Source: Cyathus striatus (Eukaryota; Basidiomycota; Agaricomycetes; Agaricales; Nidulariaceae). From it: a stretch of DNA of 64,000 nucleotides. The DNA lies in contig JAOVFP010000013.1 of assembly GCA_025738555.1 (NCBI GenBank), positions 310,001 through 374,000 of the forward strand, given 5' to 3'. Within the stretch, counting starts at the first letter, position 1; every line of letters begins with the position of its first letter. Below, one piece after another: positions 12,148 through 23,014 of the stretch. Made by a program: the position numbers and the translations under genes. The notes under the pieces were generated by a model that was not told the origin of the DNA, ran no database searches, and was given only the letters and a program-made list of their open reading frames with translations.

Positions 12148-13494
12148 TCCGAATGGGAAATTAATCGCCGTGCCGTAGTTCGCTTGCCGTAGCATTGGGG
12201 GCGCCGTAGTCTACAGTTTTTCTTCTATTTTCCGCATTTTCGTTGTACATTTTTGTTCTCATGTATAACTAAATGTCTCTAAATAATATATCAACAATAA
12301 TATAGTCTTAAATCGACCTAGAAGCTATGTTTTTTCACCGAATATATTGTTCGCTGATATTTCCCACACCTGGTAGATGCACTTCAGAGTAAGCTGAAGT
12401 AACCTTACAACGTACTCAGTCTACCTTTAGACTTCCTTCAGCCTTACTCTCTCATATTTTGTATAGAGACCCATATGAAAAGCTGTACCTTATATTATTT
12501 TATTAAAAATGCTGTTTCGTCTCAAAGAAGAATGAAGAGAAATTTGAATAATGAATTGAGAACAGAAGGTGCTGTATACCTCTGCCTCTGAAATATAGGT
12601 TTAAATTTAATTTGTTTTTTCTTGTGGTGTTTGTACACTACTCATTGAGGTTACTTCTGTATTCAGAAGTTCATTAGCTCAGGGACTCCACCTGCATGGC
12701 GGAATCGGCAATTCAATGTTCCATAAACGTGTATCATGTACTGTCGCATAGCATCTGTATGGTGATCAAAGAAGTATATTTACGGGAACGGTTAAAGCGA
12801 GTGAACGGGAAGAGAAAGATTGAGGAGAGAACACGAGCGAAACATGTACACTGTACAGACGCGTCGCGCGAAAGTGATCTTGATGATTACGTAAATCAGT
12901 CTAGAATATTTTGAGACGTACTTACGATATGTCGAAATTCGCAGAGCAACAATTCCGGTGCTCGGATATGCATTTTTGAAACATGTGCACAAAGCATGCC
13001 TTTACTACTATGTAGACTGTCCTCTCCACTCATCATTCACTTTTGATTTCATACCTCTTCGACCCGAAACAACATGGCTTGTTATTTGAGTCTCCGGAGT
13101 CATCCAGACAAAATAATAATAATTTGTATTGATATTATACATATAACAAAGAGTACAATAAAGAAAAACTGAATAAATTCCAAATGCGGACAGAAAGCGC
13201 TATAAGATTGTTATACTTTCAGCACATCAACCAAGCGTGGGAAAAGCATGCGAAATACGTTGAACATAACATCTTATAAAAAAACATAGCTTTTATGTCA
13301 ATTAATGACTATTTTATTATTATTATAACATTCAGAGTCAATTACTTATATGTTAGAATAAAAGTATACAGTGAAAATATGGAAAATAGAAGAAAAACTG
13401 TAGACTACGGCGCCCCCAATGCTACGGCAAGCGAACTACGGCACGGCGATTAATTTCCCATTTGGAGCGGCATAAATTTCCCATTTGGAGCGGC
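12148..13494. mobile_element. Palindromic (foldback) element, copy C, more diverged
   Basis: Left end 12148 (TAGCTCCGAATGGG...) and right end 13390-13494 with the same CTACGGCAAGCGAACTACGG block. The right terminal phrase CCCATTTGGAGCGGCATA occurs twice (about 13455 and 13477). The core and arms are more diverged than in copies A and B, so it is likely older. Confidence 0.65.
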
Positions 13495-13499
13495 ATAGC

Positions 13500-13715
13500 T
13501 TACAATGTCAGGCAACGTCAGGCAACGCCAGCAACGTCCATGGGCAACGCCACAGCAATGTCACAGCAACGCCAGCAACGTCACGGCAACGTCAAGCAAC
13601 GCCAGGCAATGAAAGCAACGTCAGGCAACGTCAATTCTCAGATATTCGCAACGTCAGCAACGCCAGGCAACGTCAACTCACAGAATAGCAACGCCAGGCA
13701 ACGTCAATCCTCAGA
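13500..13715. repeat. GGCAACGTCA array, internal
   Basis: About sixteen direct near-copies of GGCAACGTCA/GGCAACGCCA with short spacers, all in one orientation. The Gln/Arg/Asn-rich frames here (such as NVRQRQ repeats) come from the repeat and are not called as genes. Confidence 0.8.
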
Positions 13716-13719
13716 ATTG

Positions 13720-15025
13720 GCAATACTTGGTAAGTATAAAGTAGTGAGTAGATAATGAAACAATAGTATGTACATGTACCATTCTTTTGGCAACAGGAAG
13801 AGACTTAGCATGCATCCTTAGGTCAATTTCTGAGTTCCTACAGTTCACACGGAGTAGAAGTAGGTCGAAAGGATTGTGTTTTATCTATTTAAACTAGAGT
13901 AGTTGAATACCTACAACAGAAGGAAACGGTGTAAGACATACACATTATGTGTACACGTTCGATTAAACAGCTCGCCACACATCCATACTGTCAACTCCAA
14001 CCCAATTCCAATTGAAGGCATTTCAACTAGTTCTGAACACCACAAATCAAAATGAATTAGGTTAAAACTAATATTCCTGATGCTATTTTTGCCGTTACAT
14101 AGACATAAATCAACGTGGATATAAGTGTTAACCGATGTGTATCATCTTGTAGTATTTTCCTCACCTAAGTTGAAGTCCCTTCGTTTTCCCAGCAGTTCCA
14201 TCTGCACTGCAGTATCTACATCCCACAGTTGTATACTGTGTCACGCGAGAGTCGCCATGAGTCTAAATAAAAAACTCTCATACATAATGTGCTTTCCAGT
14301 GTCCAATACCTCGAGTCCTTGGTGTATCTGTGTCTCCATATTTTTTAGTGTAATGATGTACTACTTATGTTATGTATATGAAGTATTATGAACTAATTAT
14401 CACAACTATATAGCCTAAAATCGATCTGGAATATTTATTTCAACCTAATTCATTATATTTTTGTGGTGTTCAGAACTAGTTGAAATGCTCTTAGATGGGA
14501 TTGGATTGGAATCAACGGTATGGACCCATGATGAGCTGTCAGTGTGTAATCATATGTGAACACATAATGTGTATGTCTCGCACCGTTTCCTCCTGTTGTG
14601 GCTATTCAACTACTCTAACGTAAATAGGTTTATTATATACCTATGTACATTCTCTACTATTTTCTTCTTTCTCTTGAAATTGTTGAAATATCTTAAAATC
14701 AGAATTATCGAATATACGTGGATCGATGCAATAGTCTTGTTCCGAGACAGCTGAGTATGTGGAACATAATAGAACCCTCCTGAATCGTCTCAAATACTTC
14801 AGAAAGAACAAGAACTATCTAGTATTTTATCTCAATACATATATAGATAGCCTTGTAGTAAGATAAAATGCGATCCTTTTGACCTCCTTCTACTAGTATG
14901 AGCTGTGAGAACCCAGAACTCGACTTAAGGCTGTGTGCTAAGTCTCGTCCTGTTGCCAAAAGGGTATATATACTATTGTTTGCTTATCTACTAGCTACTA
15001 CATATCTCACAAGTATTGCCGATTG
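13720..15025. mobile_element. Foldback element, 1.3 kb
   Basis: Inverted arms: GGCAATACTTGGTAAGTA at 13720 against the complement ending in CAAGTATTGCC near 15017; GACCTCCTTCTAC at 14881 against GTAGAAGTAGGTC near 13854; and AACTAGTTCTGAACACCACA near 14025 against TGTGGTGTTCAGAACTAGTT near 14460. The centre (about 14100-14430) is single-copy. No convincing gene. Confidence 0.65.
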
Positions 15026-16250
15026 CTGAATATCATCGGACAGTCCAATCGACGGCAGCTCGTGACGCAAGTGACTCTTAGCTTGACAGACTTACGCTTC
15101 GATAACTCAGCGCCTCGCTCGACACTATCCTTTACCTACCATCACTACACTCAAGACTACGTCGAGATGCAAAGGGTACGTTTTGTATACATACTTAATT
15201 ACTAACCACTGTGTATTCATAGGAATGCGCCATTGAACATTACCGTTCTCTGCGAACCACGCACCTCCATATATAACGTACATCGATGCTTTTGTTCTCA
15301 GACCGCATAAACTCAGCGCTTGCACGTCCTATACTCACAGCAACACTACAGGCACCGAAATATCCATACTTAAATAAAACTATATAGCACCTCTTACCCC
15401 TTATCCTTAATTCAAGTTTCTCTTCATACCTCTTATACAAAAGTCTAAAGGTAAACCGAATGCATGTAAGATTGCCAAAAGATTGCTCTAAGAGGCATGG
15501 GAAAAGCGTGGGAAATACCATCAAACAAAACATTTGGAGAAAAACATAGCTTGTATGTCGATGTAAGACTATTTTATTGTTATTATAATGTTTAGAAACA
15601 TCTAGTAATACATGAGAACAACAATATTATGACGCTCCAACTATAAATAAATTCACCGTACTAAAACCTGTGCCGTATTTCGGTTCGCCGTACTTAAGTG
15701 TCGCCGTAATCGCATAATCTGCTCAGTTTTCGGTATTTTCATCATAAATACATTCTGATATTTTATAATATATGCTTATATGTCGGTCTGCTGTAAATAT
15801 GTCCGTGAAATTGACAGTTTCGACGACTTTCTAAGGCTTCGGAAATTACCGTTTTAATTCCCACGCCCATCTGAGTGTCGCGCCGTACATCTAACTTCAT
15901 TCAACTTCACCGTTAGGCATTACAGAACATCACTTAAGCTCTTCTCGCTTTTTCCCCAATATTTTATATACATATATATTCTGCGTGGTTATACTATGTA
16001 TTTATATATTACAACACTGCAGAATGTCTTCGAAATCGACTGTTTCGACGACTTTTGCAGCCTCGGAAATCTCCGTACAAGGTTCCCGCGCCTTCTCAAA
16101 GATGAGAACGGTACGTCATTATGACTTCGTTCTCACTAATACATTAGAATATGTAACATAATACTTCTGTATGAGCTATATAACATATAATTGTTGTATT
16201 AAATGCTATTTACTTACAGGCTTGAACTGAGATAATCTAAGGTATTTGAT
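15026..16250. repeat. Degenerate relics of the palindromic element family
   Basis: Contains the arm phrases GGGAAAAGCGTGGGAAATACC (about 15499) and a weakened CCGTATTTCGGTTCGCCGTA block (about 15671). TTTCGACGACTTT recurs at about 15818 and 16042. It looks like one or two old, broken copies of the element type seen at 9329-13494. Confidence 0.45.
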
Positions 16251-16338
16251 AGGTACCTACAATGTTCCAATTTTTATGTTATGTTATACTTCTTCTGCAC
16301 CATCTTTCTATAAAGTACACATCTTTCTTAATTTATTG

Positions 16339-16464
16339 GGCAACGCCACGGCAGCGTCACAGCAACGCCGGCAACGTCACGGCAACGTCTGGCAACGTCA
16401 AAGTCAAATTATCAATGTATGGCAACGTCACTTGGGCAACGTCAAAATCCGGGCAACGTCAAAA
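16339..16464. repeat. GGCAACGTCA array, right end
   Basis: About nine copies in one orientation, leading into the right TIR of the 7.7 kb element. The last two copies, GGGCAACGTCAAAATC, are the exact inverse of the left end. Confidence 0.8.
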
Positions 16465-16484
16465 TCTGTAGGCCCGACTGGTGG

Positions 16485-17022
16485 GGTCATGCAGACCTTC
16501 ATAGATTTTGAAGTCTGTAGAGACCTCAAGGTCCCTCAACAGATTTTAAGTCTTGAATAAACTTCGCTAAGGCTTGCTTAGGTCGCTTAATTTTATTCGT
16601 CTTCCTGTTATGGTTGGGATGACATTGGGATTACGGAACAGGTACTGCTTCAGAAATCACTGGACTTCGGCAGTGAATTCCATGAATTTCCAGAGAATAA
16701 GTAAAACATATCATATATCCCGTGTCATGCCGTTTCCTTATTCATCCCTGAAAGCAGTCATCACTTTCACTCCATTATGAATCCTCCTAACAGGCACACC
16801 ACACATTATTACCCTTCCAATTGCTATTCTTCAGTACCAGATTATATTTCTCACTGCTCAGACACTATTCATTTCCTACAGCAACACAGTCTAAGTCTAA
16901 TTACATTCACAACTGCATAACATTTCTTCTGGGTCTAAATTGCCTGATGAGCACTGGAATTTACGAGGACAATGTGTACTTCGTTGATAATAGATTCTAG
17001 TAGAATTGGCTACATTTGCTAA
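16485..17022. other. Intergenic, nothing recognised
   Basis: Short frames only, with no recognisable domains. Confidence 0.4.
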
Positions 17023-17024
17023 TA

Positions 17025-17196
17025 CAGTCAAACCTGTATTAGCACATACCTGTATGAAGCCATAATCGGTAATAGCCCATACGTTTTTTAGTCCACCGAA
17101 TTCACATATCCCACCCAGGAGCACCCGCAGTAATTCCTGAATAACCCATGGGTTTTGACGTCCACCGACCCATATGGGTTATTACAGGTTCGACTG
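17025..17196. mobile_element. Pogo/Tc1-like MITE, 172 bp
   Basis: Ends CAGTCAAACCTGTATTA (left) and, on the opposite strand, CAGTCGAACCTGTAATA (right), each flanked by TA (17023-17024 and 17197-17198). A TA target and CAGT...ACCTGTA termini resemble pogo-type TIRs. It holds an inner hairpin (AACCCATGGG and CATATGGGTT). Too short to code. Confidence 0.65.
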
Positions 17197-17763
17197 TAAT
17201 CACAACATAAGTACGAACAAAAGGAGGAATGGCGAACCCAGCTCACCCCGGATGAGCACATCAGGAACGCCGCCGGTAAGTAAACATACTCTGAGTCGAT
17301 TCCCTGAGATTTAATGTTCTTTTTTGCGGGAGTGAGAAGTGTGCAAAGTGTTGGAAATGCGGTGTGGAGCGGAAGGTCTAGGGTAGATATGATTTTGTAA
17401 TTAATTATGATTTCGGTTGTACATTCCTGGGTTAACGATGGGGTCATAGACTTGTGTCATATGATAGATTTTAGAATAACTTCTGTTCTCCTCTGGGTTA
17501 ATTAAGGAAAGATATAAATCAATGTGTAGTGTGCCAAGCAAAAATTTCAGTCCATAACACTACGCTGTATGTCGCTGAAACTTTCTGATGTCTTCTGACA
17601 GACGCACACTAATCTCTGAATCTACGCATCACCCACAATCTTCTAAATCTCTGCGGAATATTGGTACTAAATTAATCAACACCCAAAAATCTCGAAATCT
17701 CTGAATGCTCATAATGCCCACCACCGGGCATCTTCGGACACGGATTAGCGATTTGAAGGAATA

Positions 17764-18664
17764 GCCACGCTCAAAGTTGAGCTACCACTTTGGTAGCTCG
17801 AGCTACGAAAAGTGGTGGGTGGCAGTGCACCTGCCTAAAGCGGTGAATTTGAGAGTCTGACGCATTCAATGTCACGCTGCCCCGAACGCGAAATGGTCAA
17901 AATCTGGGTTGGCCAATAATACACATACGTTGCAAATATCTTTAGGTAGTGAAGGACTTGGTGATCTTTAGACAGAGTGCGCTGATGTATTCAGGTATGC
18001 ATATTCCAAAATATAGCTTGCCCCGGTGCCTGATGCTCGTGACATGAAAGATACGCTGTGCTCGTGTCTGGCAATAATTACACGCCATCGTCTACCTTGC
18101 CGTCCTCAACATCGCCTGTACCAATGAGCACAAGGTCAGGCATATCATTGTCGACATCAAGCTGAGAATTCGCCTGTTACGCCTTACACCCTTGCCTCCT
18201 CTACTGCAAACAGCTCATTGAACATCGCTTCTCCTTTGGCACTTGCTGCTGTCTTGAAATTCTCGCGACATACAGAAGAATCTCCGGTTCTGCCTGGTGC
18301 TCTCCCTGTGTCTCATAATGCAGTGATGAGCACATTGTCTCCATCTACTCCGTTGTGCTTATTCCCACTTTTCACCTGCTAGTGAGATTTCATGCAAACA
18401 GATTTAACAGCATTTAAGCGCACAGTCAAAAAGTATTTCTAGATCTGCTATAGTAAGGAAAGACAAATGCCCTCGTGTAGTACGGTGGTTCAGACCTGTT
18501 AACAACATGATGAGTGCTGGAAGAGGTACGGCGTATCATTTTCACGGAGTGTCACAGCTTTGTCACATCGGACTCTCAAATTCACCGCTCCAGGCAGGTG
18601 CACTGCCACCTACCACTTTTCGTAGCTCGAGCTACCAAAGTGGTAGCTCAACTTTGAGCGTGGC
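17764..18664. mobile_element. TA-flanked TIR element, 901 bp
   Basis: TIRs of about 100 bp beginning GCCACGCTCAAAGTTGAGCT and including GGTAGCTCGAGCTACGAAAA. The left copy is 17764-17862 and the right is its near-perfect inverse ending at 18664. TA sits at both outer borders (17762-17763 and 18665-18666), as for mariner-type insertions. Each TIR contains an inner palindrome (ACCACTTTGGTAGCTCGAGC region). The centre has no transposase. Confidence 0.75.
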
Positions 18665-18925
18665 TAATTGTTGTCTTCGTATGGTATGCGACTCGGTGTG
18701 GAGGAGGATATTTGCTTGACGGTATCCTCTTGACAAGGAATTGTGCGAGTGGGTGGCACATCCATCCGACCCTTCAGATCCTAGTGAGGTTGCAAGATAG
18801 AGAGACTTGGGGGGTAAGCGTAACCTGACATTGGGGATGCCCAATTCCTATATGTCACGCGGCCCTATTGTGTCACACATCGTCACACATCTGTCACAAA
18901 ACTTGAAGCTGGCCTTTCTCACATC

Positions 18926-19587
18926 TGTCATATCCCGTATCGCCTACCTCCGGACTCCTATGCTTTACTCCGCCTTTTCCTTTGCTTACTCCGAACCTTG
19001 CTTACGCTCTTAGTATTACATACTGATTACTGTACATAGATTACTCTTGTTTCCTTTCTTCCGTTCTACTGAGCTATCCCCTCAGTAATGTAGTATACAT
19101 CTCATAGTGAGTCACTTATCATTCTTAAGTGCGCCACTATCTGTTTTACTTTACACCGCCATACGCGCTCACTTCTCCGACGCGTTTTATTATGTTTAAT
19201 TAGTTATAGTCTTCATTCTACGTACGCCTACCCTGACCGTACTTCTCCGCTGGCCTTGGCCAGCGGCCTTTACTTACTCCGAGTCTCCAGTATTTAAGTA
19301 GTACTCGATTTGTACTTAGTCTTTAGTTTCGTATTGAACTACGTCCTCACCCTTTCGTCTGACTTGAGTTACACCTCTCGTCTTCCGTCTCTCGTCTTCT
19401 CCGAAGGGCTTGCCCTTACTCCGAAATCCAGGACCGGGAATCCCAGGGGCGCAGCACATAAGCTGAAGCCGAAGTCCTACCCCCTGAGTTATCGTTCTCC
19501 GCTTTCGTCTAATACTCACACCTCGTTTCTCCGCAGTCACTCTCTCGTACTCTGCCGCCAAGTCAGGCTAGGGGCACGGTCGTGACA
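18926..19587 (+). repeat. 5' LTR, 662 bp
   Basis: Begins TGTCATATCCCG and ends GGTCGTGACA, with the 5-bp duplication ACATC just before it. It contains ten copies of the pentamer CTCCG and a TATTTAAG box at 19291. Confidence 0.95.
19291..19298 (+). promoter_or_regulatory. TATA-like box of the retrotransposon
   Basis: TATTTAAG lies about 30 bp before the 11-mer at 19324-19334 that is complementary to the primer-binding site, placing a predicted transcript start close to that 11-mer. Confidence 0.5.
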
Positions 19588-19589
19588 GT

Positions 19590-19600
19590 ATACGAAACTA
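19590..19600 (+). other. Candidate self-priming primer-binding site
   Basis: ATACGAAACTA, two bases after the LTR end, is the exact reverse complement of TAGTTTCGTAT at 19324-19334 inside the LTR, near the predicted transcript start. This is the arrangement of the Tf1 self-priming mechanism, in which the 5' end of the mRNA folds back to prime minus-strand synthesis. I did not recognise a tRNA 3' end match. Confidence 0.6.
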
Positions 19601-19641
19601 CCACCTTGGATTCCTCTTCTCATAACACCTTTCTTTCTCTC

Positions 19642-21441
19642 ATGGCTACCCGCACGCAGACTCAGACTGCACATGCTAGGAGCCATGAACAGCAGCAAAA
19701 CAATGTGCGCCGTAGCAATCGTCTAGCTGCTCAGCAAGCCCGTGAAAGTAACACCGCTAACACGCTTCGTCGTGTTGACTCTGCTCCGCCTCTCTCTCGG
19801 CGGAACGCCCCACCCTCAGCTAGTGCTCTCGTCTCTGGAGGAATTACCTCCACTCATCGTGCAGCTCGTGAACTTCAGCCGGTTCACAGCAATCAACTGC
19901 ACGCACCACGCCCAATACCATTGAGCGTTCCTTACGACCCCACTCTCATCCCCAACGCGTCCATCGAACCGGTGGATACTCAGATTTCTCCGGAAGGTGC
20001 AGCTGCACGCCAGCAGCAAACATCCACAGCCACTTCGCCACCTGCCCAACAGCCTGTAGCCTCAGGCAGTGGAGGACATCCTCCACCCCCACCTCCTTCT
20101 GTTGGTAATTCTGCCGGAGTTGGAAACAACAACCCTCCAGACGATAATGGAGACGATGGTGACCAACCCGGAGATGATGGTGACGACGGTGATGGATCCG
20201 GAGATGACGGCAACGAGCCAGGAGATGATGATAACGAGCCAGGGGATGATGATGAGCAGGCAGGTGCTGGTGGCAATGGTCCTGGTGGACCAAATGGCCC
20301 CGGAGGTCCTCCCTCTGATCCCTCTGAGCCTCCTTCAAGGCCTCCCTCCAGGGGCCCCTACCGCGACCCTCGTCGCCCAACTGCAAGACCCCACTACAAT
20401 TTCACCCGGGATGAAATCCTGGAAATGGTGGCCTCTGTGGCGGGTTATTTTGCCCTGCCACCACCACCTCCACCACCTCCTCCTCCCGTTCAGGAGAAGA
20501 AGGTTAACCAGCCGGACAACTTTGACGGCTCCAACACGCTTAAGCTGGAGCCCTTCATTACGCAAGTCCGCTTGGTGTTCCGGAACAACCCCCAGTTGTA
20601 CCCGGACGACGCCTCTAAAGTCAACTACGCGTTGACTTTCCTCCGTGGCTCTGCCAGCAATTTGTTTGCCACTCATCTCGATGATGATGCATACGAGCCG
20701 TGGATGGATTCATGGGGCTATTTTATTCAGCTCCTCCGTACTCATTTCGGCCATACCAACCCTGTTGGTGAGGCTGAAATTCGCATTTTCTCCCTCCACA
20801 TGGAGGATAATCAGCGGCTCACGACCTACGAAATAAAGTTCAACGAGTATGCCGCACTCTTGCCTTGGGACGACGCTGCCCTCAACTCGGCATACTACCG
20901 TGGCCTTTGTCCTCGTCTAAAGGACGCTCTCTCTCATCGAGAGCAAGGCCGGCCTACCACCCTTGCCGGGACTAAGAAGGTAGCCCAGGGCTACGATCAG
21001 AGGCATTGGGAGCGCAACACCGAGCGCAACATTGAGGAGAAGCGCAGCAAATCTGCTGTCAAGTCTTCGGAGAAGCCCAAGGGCAATCAGAATTCGAAGT
21101 CAACTTCGAATTCTTCCTCCTCCTCCAAGACTCCAACCTCCTCTACCTCCTCCTCCGCCTCTTCTACCTCCGCTTCGTCCTCGGGGAAACCCAAGAACAA
21201 GCAAAAGCAGAACCAGTCCAAGGCGCCAGACTTGACTGGGAAGCTTGGTTCTGACGGGAAACTCACCCCGGAGGAACGTAAACGTCGCCTGGACCAGAAG
21301 CTTTGCCTATTCTGTGGCAACGCCGGTCATCAGGCCAAGGACTGTCGAAAGGCAGCCTCTGCCGCCAAAGCCCGTGCGGCCACTGCCACCTCTACCGAGG
21401 CAACTCCCTCGGCGAACTCAGCTGAGAGTTCGAAAAAATAG
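19642..21441 (+). CDS. gag: Ty3 Gag polyprotein (capsid and nucleocapsid)
   Basis: A 599-residue structural protein that would form the particle and bind element RNA. The first ATG in this frame is at 19642 (MATRTQTQ); the frame is open upstream to the LTR end but without an earlier ATG. Order: a basic/polar N-terminus; a Pro/Gly/Asp-rich acidic stretch (about residues 140-230, with GDDG repeats); a poly-Pro run; the retrotransposon Gag (capsid) domain from [18 protein letters not shown] to [15 protein letters not shown] (about 290-430); a Ser/Thr/Lys-rich linker; and one CCHC knuckle, [14 protein letters not shown] (about 558-571). It ends in AAA AAA TAG. GC content is higher than in the flanks. 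Gag appears intact. Confidence 0.93.
   Translation: MATRTQTQTAHARSHEQQQNNVRRSNRLAAQQARESNTANTLRRVDSAPPLSRRNAPPSASALVSGGITSTHRAARELQPVHSNQLHAPRPIPLSVPYDPTLIPNASIEPVDTQISPEGAAARQQQTSTATSPPAQQPVASGSGGHPPPPPPSVGNSAGVGNNNPPDDNGDDGDQPGDDGDDGDGSGDDGNEPGDDDNEPGDDDEQAGAGGNGPGGPNGPGGPPSDPSEPPSRPPSRGPYRDPRRPTARPHYNFTRDEILEMVASVAGYFALPPPPPPPPPPVQEKKVNQPDNFDGSNTLKLEPFITQVRLVFRNNPQLYPDDASKVNYALTFLRGSASNLFATHLDDDAYEPWMDSWGYFIQLLRTHFGHTNPVGEAEIRIFSLHMEDNQRLTTYEIKFNEYAALLPWDDAALNSAYYRGLCPRLKDALSHREQGRPTTLAGTKKVAQGYDQRHWERNTERNIEEKRSKSAVKSSEKPKGNQNSKSTSNSSSSSKTPTSSTSSSASSTSASSSGKPKNKQKQNQSKAPDLTGKLGSDGKLTPEERKRRLDQKLCLFCGNAGHQAKDCRKAASAAKARAATATSTEATPSANSAESSKK
21433..21441 (+). promoter_or_regulatory. Candidate -1 ribosomal frameshift site
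   Basis: Gag ends ...TCG AAA AAA TAG. The pol frame is -1 relative to gag and is open across this point (GAA AAA ATA GAG...), reaching the protease without an ATG until 21558. A run of six A before the stop could serve as a slippery site. A stimulatory structure was not established. Confidence 0.5.
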
Positions 21442-23014
21442 AGAGCGGCCCCAGTGACTCCGCACAGGCTGAGGGCCGCGTTAATCTCTCCTGTGCACCT
21501 AAGGAGATAAGACTAAACGCATCCGCTCTTTTTGACCCCCAAGCTGTACATATTCCTTTGACTTCGTTTTCTCCAGCTGCGCCGGATATGCCTCTTTCCT
21601 TCCTTTCGCTCATCGATTCTGGTTCAACCCACTGTTTTGCTGACTCGTCGTTTGTGAGGGAGCACAACCTTCCCACAACTCCGGTCCCTCCCATTGCACT
21701 GAAACTTTTTGACGGTACCTCTAACTCCATACTTACAGAGAGTATATTATTATCTGTAACGTTTCCTACTGGTGAATGCATGGATATTTCATTCTATGTA
21801 ACTCCGCTCGATTCTTCCTGCTCCGTGGTATTAGGATTTAACTGGCTCTCCCAACACAATCCGTTGATTGACTGGACTGAGAGACGTATACTTGGCTTCC
21901 AAACCCCGGTCCTAGGAGAATCTTCTCCGTCTTTGTCGACACCTGCACTGAAGGCATCTGCCTCCTTGCAAACCCCTCCATCACCAGCTTTGTCTTCGTT
22001 TCCTCCGTCGGACAACAGTCCACCTCCTAGTATCTCGCTCATTAACGCTGCAGCTTTTCTCCGGGCTAGTAAGCTCGCAGGCTCGCAGATGTTTAGGATA
22101 CAAGTCGGTGCCGTAGTTTCAGCTTCTGCCGCTGCCATGGCCGCAGAAGCCGTGGACCTTTCTAGTATTCCTCCGGAATACCACGAGTTCGCTGACGTCT
22201 TCAGCAAAACACGAGCAGACACTCTTGCTCCGCATCGCCCTTACGATCTCCGGATCAACTTGGAGGAAGGTACGTCTCCTCCAGTCGGTACTGTATATTC
22301 ACTCTCGCAGTCCGAGTTGGCCTCTCTACGAGAGTTCATCGATGAACATCTCCGGATTGGCTTCATCCGTCCTTCTCGTTCTCCACACGGAGCACCAGTG
22401 CTCTTTGTCCGGAAGAAAGATGGATCCCTTCGACTCTGTGTCGATTTCCGTGGGCTTAATGCAATCTCCAAAAAGGATCGATATCCCCTTCCCCTTATTT
22501 CCGACCTCCTTGACTCTCCTCGCAAGGCTAGAATCTACACCAAGATCGATCTCCGCCACGCTTACCACTTAGTCCACATCGCTGATGGAGATGAATGGAA
22601 GACCGCTTTTCGCACTCGCTATGGCTCGTTTGAATGGCTAGTAATGCCGTTTGGACTCACCAATGCACCTGCGGCTTTCCAACGTTTCATGAATGACATC
22701 TTCAAGGACATGCTCGATGTGTGCGTTACAGTCTACCTCGACGATATACTAATCTACTCCGATAGTCTCGAGGAGCACAAACGGCACATTAAAGAAGTCC
22801 TCAAGCGTTTACGCCAACATGGGCTCTATGCCCGGGCGGACAAGTGTGAATTCCACACTGAATCTGTTGAGTACTTAGGTTACGTCCTTTCTCCGGGCGG
22901 CCTCACTATGTCCCAGGATAAAGTCCAAACCATTAGGGATTGGCCCGAGCCTAAGAAGGTTAAAGACGTTCAGTCTTTCCTTGGGTTTGCCAACTTCTAT
23001 AGGCGCTTTATCCA
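21441..23014 (+). pseudogene. pol: Ty3 pol, 5' part: protease and reverse transcriptase
   Basis: Open from the gag stop in the -1 frame. The aspartic protease motif [12 protein letters not shown] is near 21612-21647, with [13 protein letters not shown] near 21826. Reverse transcriptase follows: [34 protein letters not shown], the [11 protein letters not shown] region, [17 protein letters not shown], and the catalytic box YLDDILIYS near 22734-22760. It continues into the thumb/connection ([11 protein letters not shown]). At 23015 the frame enters the inserted foldback element and ends on foreign codons at 23066. Catalytic residues are present, but the polyprotein is truncated before RNase H. 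The unbroken parent element was probably active recently. Confidence 0.93.

Larger units (their letters stand above)
8796..16475. mobile_element. 7.7 kb TIR element with 9-bp target duplication (MULE-like), nested content
   Basis: Left end 8796 and right end 16475 are inverted copies: a diverged outer 14 bp (GGGCTACTAG versus GGGCCTACAG), then perfectly matching TTTTGACGTTGCCCGGATTT and on to GACGTTGCC. GACTGGTGG lies directly outside both ends (8787-8795 and 16476-16484). A 9-bp duplication with long TIRs and subterminal repeats is typical of Mutator-like elements. No transposase frame is visible. Most of the interior (about 9329-13494 and 13720-15025) is made of other palindromic elements that appear to have inserted later. 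Confidence 0.7.

Noticed and set aside
13462..13755. Gln/Arg-rich protein with NVRQRQ repeats
   Set aside because: Translation of the GGCAACGTCA array; other arrays give the same peptides in unrelated contexts.
19310..19585. 91-codon frame in the LTR (also at 31283-31558)
   Set aside because: Identical because the LTRs are identical; it overlaps the transcript start region and has no domain.
20069..20635. 188-codon frame overlapping gag
   Set aside because: Shadow of gag caused by its GAT/GGA-rich acidic stretch.
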